From positions 1-6,953 of the forward strand of contig JAVEYA010000112.1 in NCBI GenBank assembly GCA_034003745.1: 6,953 nucleotides of DNA. The letters run 5' to 3'. Position 1 is the stretch's first letter. Each line of letters starts with the position of its first letter. The notes below the pieces were generated by a model. It was given only the letters and a program-made list of their open reading frames with translations. It was not told the origin of the DNA and did no database searches. This DNA comes from JAVEYA01 sp034003745 (lineage in GTDB: Bacteria > Bacillota > Peptococcia > DRI-13 > PHAD01). Shown here one piece after another: positions 1 to 3,572 of this stretch. The translations under genes were made by a program, and so were the position numbers.

Positions 1-143
1 ATATAGCCCAGGGTCTTAAGCCTGCGGCTCATGATCTGCCCGTCGTGGCGGCGTCGGCGGAAACCGGGCAGGGGTTGGAGGAATTCAGCGCCTGGGTGGA
101 AGAAAGGCTGGCGCGTTTTTACTCCGTTAATGATTCAGAATGA
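1..143 (+). CDS. engB: EngB/YsxC-like GTPase, C-terminal fragment
   Basis: The frame that starts at base 3 is open from the window edge to a TGA at 141-143 and gives 46 residues. The visible part contains PVVAASAETGQG followed by a helix, LEEFSAWVEERLARF. SAETGQG fits the G5 box (SA/SSET-x-x-G) near the end of TRAFAC-class GTPases. The hydrophobic-strand, G5, terminal-helix order is that of the EngB/YsxC C-terminus; from memory, Bacillus subtilis YsxC has FSSETKKGKDE at the equivalent place. Family role: a GTPase needed for assembly of the large ribosomal subunit. The neighbourhood supports the call, because ysxC lies near valS-folC in many Firmicutes. The G1-G4 motifs are outside the window, so another small GTPase remains possible. 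Its last 17 bp overlap the convergent regulator gene. Confidence 0.72.
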   Translation, partial: IAQGLKPAAHDLPVVAASAETGQGLEEFSAWVEERLARFYSVNDSE

Positions 144-795
144 TGTGACGGCGCAGTTGCACCGCCTGGCCCAGGATTTTCACCTTGGCGCATTCTTTTC
201 CGGTCAGGACCACCGGCGGAAAAGCCGGGTCGGACGCCTGTAAAATAAGGACATCCGCCTCTTTAAAGACCTTTAGCACAAAATAATGTTCATTTTCGAA
301 CATGATCACGCCGATATTCCCTGAATCCAGGAAGGATTGTTCCCGGATGAGCAAAAGATCACCCGGCAGGATACCGTCTCCGCTCAGGCGGCTGTCGCCG
401 ACCTGGAGCCAGTAGTAGCGTCCGTCCCGGACTGCCGAGGAGGAAACCCACTCCTGATAACCGGCTTTATATTCGTAATCAATGTGGTGCTTGGCCCAGG
501 TGATATTTTGCACCACCGGCAGCTGGACAGGCTTATCCTGACTTGTATGCACATAGGTTTCACCGCCTTCACCGAAAAAAGACGCCGGATAGCGCTCATC
601 GGTATGTCCGAGCAGGTAATCGATGGTAATATTGAAGAAAAGGGCAAACCTTTTTAACAGATCGTAATGCGGCGTCCTTTTTCCGGTTTCATAGAGGGAA
701 ATCGTCGATTCGGCCAGATTGAAACATGCCCCGAATTGCGCTTGGGTCAGGCCTTTTTCCTGGCGTAATGTTTTCAATCTGCGACCGAAAGTCAT
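127..795 (-). CDS. XRE-family HTH regulator with S24 (LexA/CI-like) peptidase domain
   Basis: The protein has 222 residues. Residues 3-63 form an XRE/Cro-CI helix-turn-helix domain (FGRRLKTLRQEKGLTQAQFG, then LAESTISLYETGKRTP, ending in the IDYLLG signature typical of clostridial repressors). Residues about 92-215 form an S24 domain with the Ser loop (VGDSRLSGDGILPGDLLLI, Ser135) and the Lys strand (YFVLKVF, Lys175). The 40-residue Ser-Lys spacing is close to LexA's. The usual GDSM is GDSR, and the expected Ala-Gly cleavage site reads Ala101-Lys102 (TWAKHH), so self-cleavage is doubtful. I chose the ATG at 793-795 because GGGAGG lies 8 nt upstream and the HTH domain begins there; the longer reading to 912 runs through the likely promoter. 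It is divergent from the unknown gene at 1009 and probably controls it and itself. Target and inducer are unknown. Confidence 0.9.
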   Translation of the reverse strand: MTFGRRLKTLRQEKGLTQAQFGACFNLAESTISLYETGKRTPHYDLLKRFALFFNITIDYLLGHTDERYPASFFGEGGETYVHTSQDKPVQLPVVQNITWAKHHIDYEYKAGYQEWVSSSAVRDGRYYWLQVGDSRLSGDGILPGDLLLIREQSFLDSGNIGVIMFENEHYFVLKVFKEADVLILQASDPAFPPVVLTGKECAKVKILGQAVQLRRHIILNH

Positions 796-822
796 ACTAT
801 GTACCTCCCTTGTGATAGTATA

Positions 823-851
823 ATTATAAGCTGGAAAAACATTGAAAAAAG
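823..851 (-). promoter_or_regulatory. Candidate promoter of the S24 regulator gene
   Basis: On the minus strand a perfect TATAAT lies at 828-823, about 28 bp upstream of the regulator's start codon. The hexamer 17 bp further upstream (851-846, CTTTTT) is a poor -35 box, so the promoter may be weak or may need help. The -10 box sits in a 10-bp perfect palindrome, TATAATTATA (819-828), so a dimeric repressor bound there would block transcription. The region is AT-rich, so chance palindromes are expected. Confidence 0.45.
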
Positions 852-860
852 ATAATAAAA

Positions 861-870
861 CAATATATTG
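861..870. promoter_or_regulatory. 10-bp palindrome in the divergent intergenic region, possible operator
   Basis: CAATATATTG is a perfect 10-bp palindrome in the middle of the 213-bp space between the divergent regulator and the unknown gene, 28 bp upstream of the latter's -35 box. XRE regulators bind as dimers to inverted repeats, usually close to their own promoter, so it is a candidate operator. The surrounding sequence is AT-rich and no second copy is visible, so chance is a real alternative. Confidence 0.22.
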
Positions 871-898
871 CAAAATGAATGCAGACGAGTGAAATAAA

Positions 899-927
899 TT
901 GACAAAACGCAAAGATAAAGCTAAAAT
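899..927 (+). promoter_or_regulatory. Sigma-A promoter for the unknown gene at 1009
   Basis: A perfect TTGACA (899-904) is followed, after exactly 17 bp, by TAAAAT (922-927), which matches the consensus at five of six positions. Transcription would start near 934, giving a leader of about 75 nt before the ATG at 1009. It is the stronger of the two divergent promoters in this intergenic region, as expected for a gene held down by a repressor. Confidence 0.75.
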
Positions 928-934
928 GACAAAA
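900..934 (+). repeat. Two direct copies of TGACAAAA bracketing the promoter
   Basis: TGACAAAA occurs at 900-907, overlapping the -35 box, and again at 927-934, from the last base of the -10 box to about the transcription start. The copies are 27 bp apart. Their placement over the two ends of the promoter would suit operator half-sites or tandem sites for the adjacent regulator. Direct rather than inverted orientation and the A-rich composition limit confidence. Confidence 0.35.
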
Positions 935-1008
935 GATGATGGTGAACCTGCACAGAGCCTGGGCCAATTCAGCCGGAAAATAGATTATAGGAGTTAAGGG
1001 GTGAGCGG

Positions 1009-1767
1009 ATGCAGATCTACGGTTCGTCACAAAACATTGAGTCCTTCACGAAATACGGTTTGAAGATACTCATTGATGCGAGAATGGACTATATGACAGC
1101 GCTGAGCCAGACGGAAGTGTATCTGGGTGAGGTCTTCCGTACCCAGACAGACCAGGACCACCCTTGTAAAATCTTTGATACGGAGATCGATAAATACCGG
1201 CAGCTCTTTGGCGACGAACTGGTGAAAGTCAGGATCAAATCCTATCTGGGGCGTGAGCTCGGACGGATTATCCAGAAAATCTATTTGCCGCGTGATTCGG
1301 AGCGTTGGCAGGAGCTGGAACATATTCTGGAATATAAATTGGACTATAATACGTACCATTCCAGGATCAACGGCAAAAGCTTCTGTCCGGCCGAAGAAAA
1401 TGCGGCGGATATTTTTGATCACGCTATCAACGGCAGCCGGCAAATAACCCTGCTGCAAATCAGCAGTGATATGATTTCCTCAGAGCAAACCTTGCCGGAA
1501 GAGGAAGGGCAGCTGAAACGGACCAGAATCGCTTTTGACCCGCACCGCTGGCGCACCTGGTTTTACAGCTTATGGGGCCAAAAATATGAGTGGGGTAGTT
1601 TCAATGTTGAGAAAAGTACGGCGATTGCCGATGGTTTGCTGTATTTTTTTGAAACGCCGCCCCAGGTCAATGACAAAATTGTTTTTGTCGCCGTAAAAGA
1701 TATGTTGGAAGCCCACGGATTTGTCGTAAATCAAACCGAAAAGGGAAAATATGAATACTGGCGGTGA
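1009..1767 (+). CDS. Hypothetical protein divergent from an S24 regulator
   Basis: I do not recognise this 252-residue protein. The ATG at 1009 is well supported: AAGGGGTG (996-1003) lies 5 nt upstream, and an in-frame TAG at 988-990 rules out a longer form. There is no signal peptide or membrane segment, so it is probably cytoplasmic. Residues about 1-115 look helical and charged (e.g. LFGDELVKVRIKSYLGRELGRII), with an isolated Cys in HPCKIF. Residues about 160-210 are rich in aromatics (HRWRTWFYSLWGQKYEW), and the end (DKIVFVAVKDMLEAHGFVVNQ, then a strand ending YEYWR) suggests a helix-strand module. No catalytic signature is evident. It has its own good promoter and shares the divergent region with the regulator, so it is probably that regulator's main target. 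Codon use and a full-length frame argue for a real gene. Confidence 0.8.
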   Translation: MQIYGSSQNIESFTKYGLKILIDARMDYMTALSQTEVYLGEVFRTQTDQDHPCKIFDTEIDKYRQLFGDELVKVRIKSYLGRELGRIIQKIYLPRDSERWQELEHILEYKLDYNTYHSRINGKSFCPAEENAADIFDHAINGSRQITLLQISSDMISSEQTLPEEEGQLKRTRIAFDPHRWRTWFYSLWGQKYEWGSFNVEKSTAIADGLLYFFETPPQVNDKIVFVAVKDMLEAHGFVVNQTEKGKYEYWR

Positions 1768-1777
1768 ACCTCCTTTG

Positions 1778-1852
1778 TCATTCTGAATGAACGAAGAATC
1801 TTAAACCGGTACTGCAGAAAGATTCTTCGACAGTGTTACTGTCTCAGAATGA
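1778..1852. repeat. Imperfect inverted repeat, dispersed-palindrome or MITE-like
   Basis: The left half reads TCATTCTGA (1778-1786), 5 nt, then CGAAGAATCTT (1792-1802). The right half is the reverse complement in the same order: AAGATTCTTCG (1819-1829), then TCAGAATGA (1844-1852). The 16-nt centre contains the palindrome ACCGGT (1805-1810). The halves differ between their matching blocks: 5 nt on the left, 14 nt on the right, where 1829-1843 folds as a perfect small hairpin, GACAGT-GTT-ACTGTC. From memory, the blocks resemble a repeat of type TCATTCTGAGCGAAGCGAAG found dispersed in several Firmicute and Chloroflexi genomes. It lies between two convergent genes and might end transcription in both directions, but has no clear U-tract. 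It supplies the stop codon of the lipoprotein gene. Confidence 0.75.
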
Positions 1853-2872
1853 TATCTCCCCGGAATCCTCTTCCGCAGGCAGTCGATAGATAAATTGTTC
1901 CACGGATATTTCCTCGCCCAGCTCTTTATTTTCTAGCATGAGCTGCATAAAATTATGCACGCCCGCCGTCTCCACCGCCGCCTGCACAGGCCAGCAGCCG
2001 GTCGTTTTATAGCGGCTGACGGCCCGCAATAACATCCTCTCCCCATAAGCGGGAAAAAATTCTTTGGCGGCTTGAGCAATTTCTTCCGGGGGATGGGCAT
2101 CTATCCAGACGAGCGCCTGCTGCAGGGCAAAGAACAGGCCTTGCGTCATTTGCAGATTGTTTTGCAATTGATCGGGCGTGGTCATCATCACCGTGGTAAC
2201 CAAAGGATCGAGAGGAACTTCGAGAGCAGCCACTGAATGGGCTGCTGTTTCTATTTCCAGATCCGCAGCCAGCGGTTCGGCGGCCAGAACGAAATTGCCG
2301 GTCCCCGCCAGGAAAGCCCCTTTAATCAGATGTTCGGGCAAATTTTGTATGACAGGGACATCCAGGGAGGCGCGCAGGTTATTCTTACGCAATAGATATT
2401 CAAAGAAAATTTCCGCCATGGAACCGGAAGGCCGCGCGATGATACTTTTACCGCGCAGATTGGGCCAGGCAAAGGAGACCGCATCCTCCCGCGCCAGGAG
2501 GTAATAGCCGCTTTTAACAGATAATTGGGCTAAAAAGACGGTTGGCCCCGCGTTTTGCTGAAGGCTGTGATAAAAGGCAATCTCCGGCGTGGCCAGTGCG
2601 AAAGCGGACTCTCCGCCCATCAGGGAAGCCAGGGCTTCTTCCGGAGAGGCTTTGGTCAGCAGACGGACTTGAATATTTTCTTCTGCAAAAAAGCCCAGGC
2701 TATCCGCCAGATACAGCGGTAAACTAAGCAGAACGGGTGCAGATTGGCTGATGGTTACTTCAGTAACTGCAGGCTTGGGGGGGCCGGAATCCGGCATCCT
2801 GATTTGGCAGGCGGTCAGGAGCAGCGCCGGGGCCAGTAAACCAAGAAACAATATTTTTATTTTTTTGGGCAT
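1844..2872 (-). CDS. SsuA/NMT1-type substrate-binding lipoprotein
   Basis: The protein has 342 residues, the normal size for the family. It begins with a lysine-rich N-terminus, a hydrophobic stretch and the lipobox LTAC, with Cys22 as the lipidated residue, so it should be anchored outside the membrane. The mature part has the order of SsuA/NMT1/THI5-like type-2 periplasmic-binding proteins: LPLYLADSLGFFAEENIQV (about 51-69), SPEEALASLMGGESAFALA (about 76-94) and LRGKSIIARPSGSMAE (139-154). Family members bind small compounds such as sulfonates, pyrimidine precursors or nitrate; the ligand cannot be read from the sequence. The ATG at 2872 is preceded by GGGGGA (2886-2881). No ABC permease or ATPase gene is nearby, so partners must be encoded elsewhere or it acts alone. 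Its last codons (Ser, Phe, stop) lie within the inverted repeat at 1778-1852. Confidence 0.86.
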   Translation of the reverse strand: MPKKIKILFLGLLAPALLLTACQIRMPDSGPPKPAVTEVTISQSAPVLLSLPLYLADSLGFFAEENIQVRLLTKASPEEALASLMGGESAFALATPEIAFYHSLQQNAGPTVFLAQLSVKSGYYLLAREDAVSFAWPNLRGKSIIARPSGSMAEIFFEYLLRKNNLRASLDVPVIQNLPEHLIKGAFLAGTGNFVLAAEPLAADLEIETAAHSVAALEVPLDPLVTTVMMTTPDQLQNNLQMTQGLFFALQQALVWIDAHPPEEIAQAAKEFFPAYGERMLLRAVSRYKTTGCWPVQAAVETAGVHNFMQLMLENKELGEEISVEQFIYRLPAEEDSGEISF

Positions 2873-2906
2873 CGTTTTCTTCCCCCGTATGCGAAATACT
2901 CCCTAA

Positions 2907-2935
2907 AATATATATTCACGGCTGCTGCATGTTAG
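2907..2935 (-). promoter_or_regulatory. Candidate promoter of the lipoprotein gene
   Basis: On the minus strand CTAACA (2935-2930, four of six matches to TTGACA) is followed after 17 bp by TATATT (2912-2907, five of six). It lies about 35 bp upstream of the lipoprotein start. It abuts a possible plus-strand -10 box, TATGAT at 2936-2941, for the membrane-protein gene, so the divergent promoters would be nearly back to back. The plus-strand -35 is weak (TTCACG at 2915-2920, only 15 bp away). Confidence 0.38.
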
Positions 2936-3000
2936 TATGATAAAGTCATACCCTTCCCGCCGGTGCATATGAATGGAGTAAATGGGTGCGGAGGGAAGAA

Positions 3001-3402
3001 ATGAGTATTAAAGCTGTTTGGCTGGGCATTATCTTGTCTGTGGTTCTCTGGCTGGCTGGGGCTGTGTTGGGGGTGGCCTGGCTCTTAATCAATGGCGAGG
3101 GGTTTTACTGGTTCAGCGTCTACATTTATTTGATGGGTCTGGCCGGCGCCTTTGCCGGCGGCTTTTCAGCAGGCGGCAGGAGCGAAAAGAGGGGCTGGGA
3201 GCATGGTTTATGCGTAGGCGTTGTACTGGGTCTCCTGGGCGCCTTGGTGAACCTGGAATTGGCGCCCCTGACGTTTACCTGGTCCGGTGTCTTACGCCAG
3301 CTGGTAGTCTGGGCGCTGTGGGGGATGTTAGGGGGATATCTCGGTTTTTCCGTAAAAAAAAGGCCTCAGGAAGCCAAAATTTATCAGCGGCGTACAGGGT
3401 AA
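3001..3402 (+). CDS. Small four-helix membrane protein, TIGR04086-like
   Basis: The protein has 133 residues and four predicted membrane helices: about 6-30, 36-57, 67-87 and 97-117. The loops and tail are basic (GRSEKRGWEHG, then KKRPQEAKIYQRR). The helices are rich in Gly and Ala, with motifs such as GLAGAFAGGFSAGGR and WGMLGGYLGF. Size, topology and Gly pattern fit the TIGR04086 family of uncharacterised Firmicute membrane proteins; that assignment is from memory. I chose ATG 3001 because GGAGGG (2990-2995) lies 5 nt upstream; an in-frame GTG at 2986 would put the ribosome site inside the gene. It is divergent from the lipoprotein gene and lies upstream of valS, which has its own promoter. 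Function is unknown. Confidence 0.82.
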   Translation: MSIKAVWLGIILSVVLWLAGAVLGVAWLLINGEGFYWFSVYIYLMGLAGAFAGGFSAGGRSEKRGWEHGLCVGVVLGLLGALVNLELAPLTFTWSGVLRQLVVWALWGMLGGYLGFSVKKRPQEAKIYQRRTG

Positions 3403-3403
3403 A

Positions 3404-3432
3404 GGTGCGCCTTAACTTAAAGGCTTAGCGCC
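3404..3432 (+). other. Hairpin just after the membrane-protein gene
   Basis: GGTGC (3404-3408) and GCCTT (3409-3413) can pair with AAGGC (3420-3424) and GCGCC (3428-3432), with one G-U pair, a 3-nt bulge (3425-3427) and a 6-nt loop. It begins 2 nt after the stop codon, so it may end or protect the upstream transcript. There is no U-tract; the valS -35 box follows 8 nt later. A weak terminator or RNA-stabilising hairpin is plausible, not proven. Confidence 0.4.
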
Positions 3433-3440
3433 GGAACGAG

Positions 3441-3469
3441 TTGACAAGGGCGGCGGCCTGGAGTATGAT
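3441..3469 (+). promoter_or_regulatory. Sigma-A promoter of the valS-folC operon
   Basis: A perfect TTGACA (3441-3446) is separated by exactly 17 bp from TATGAT (3464-3469), five of six matches. Transcription would start near 3476, leaving a leader of about 97 nt before valS. It is one of the two best promoter matches in the window, fitting constant expression of a housekeeping aminoacyl-tRNA synthetase. Confidence 0.78.
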
Positions 3470-3481
3470 TAATTGAAAACA

Positions 3482-3521
3482 AATCTTCCGGCCTTTCATG
3501 GAATAGGAAGGTTTTTCTTTT
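3482..3521 (+). terminator. Terminator-like hairpin in the valS leader
   Basis: AATCTTCC (3482-3489) pairs with GGAAGGTT (3506-3513) over 8 bp with one G-T wobble and a 16-nt loop. A T-rich run follows (3512-3521, TTTTTCTTTT), giving the form of an intrinsic terminator. It lies only about 6 nt after the predicted valS start point. It could be an attenuator, or a terminator for read-through from upstream. The stem is modest and the loop large, so efficiency may be partial. An alternative pairing extends the stem with GAAAAC (3475-3480) against the T-run. Confidence 0.5.
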
Positions 3522-3572
3522 GTGACAGTACGGGAAGAATAGAACTACAGCTCAGAAAAGGGGAGGGCGTGT

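Noticed and set aside
31..243. Open frame 31-243 on the plus strand
   Set aside because: It is a shadow in another frame of the engB end and the regulator gene: an Arg/Trp-rich translation, no ribosome site, and it runs antisense through the conserved S24 domain.
796..912. Longer N-terminus for the S24 regulator (start at 912)
   Set aside because: It would add a hydrophobic 39-residue stretch unlike any XRE regulator, would run through the TATAAT box at 823-828, and ignores the strong GGGAGG site placed correctly for the start at 795.
936..983. A 15-codon plus-strand ORF (ATG ATG ... TAG) in the leader of the unknown gene, possible leader peptide
   Set aside because: It begins almost at the predicted transcription start with no ribosome site, has no telling codon run, and is short enough to occur by chance.
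1660..1767. Resemblance of the C-terminus of the unknown protein (LEAHGFVVNQTEKGKYEYW) to HicA-type toxins
   Set aside because: Only a vague helix-GF-strand pattern is shared. The HicA catalytic His in its GSH motif is absent, the protein is far too long, and no HicB partner is present.
127..1767. Prophage remnant explanation for the S24 regulator and divergent gene
   Set aside because: No integrase, excisionase, attachment-site repeat or structural gene is visible in the window, and the divergent protein does not look like Cro or another small phage regulator; a remnant extending outside the window is not the simplest reading.
2986..3000. GTG start at 2986 for the small membrane protein
   Set aside because: It would put the GGAGGG ribosome site inside the coding region; ATG 3001 is 5 nt after that site and starts cleanly before the first membrane helix.
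3403..3572. T-box riboswitch upstream of valS
   Set aside because: The space is only 170 bp and contains neither the conserved T-box sequence (of the AGGGTGGNACC type) nor a specifier stem-loop arrangement that I can trace.
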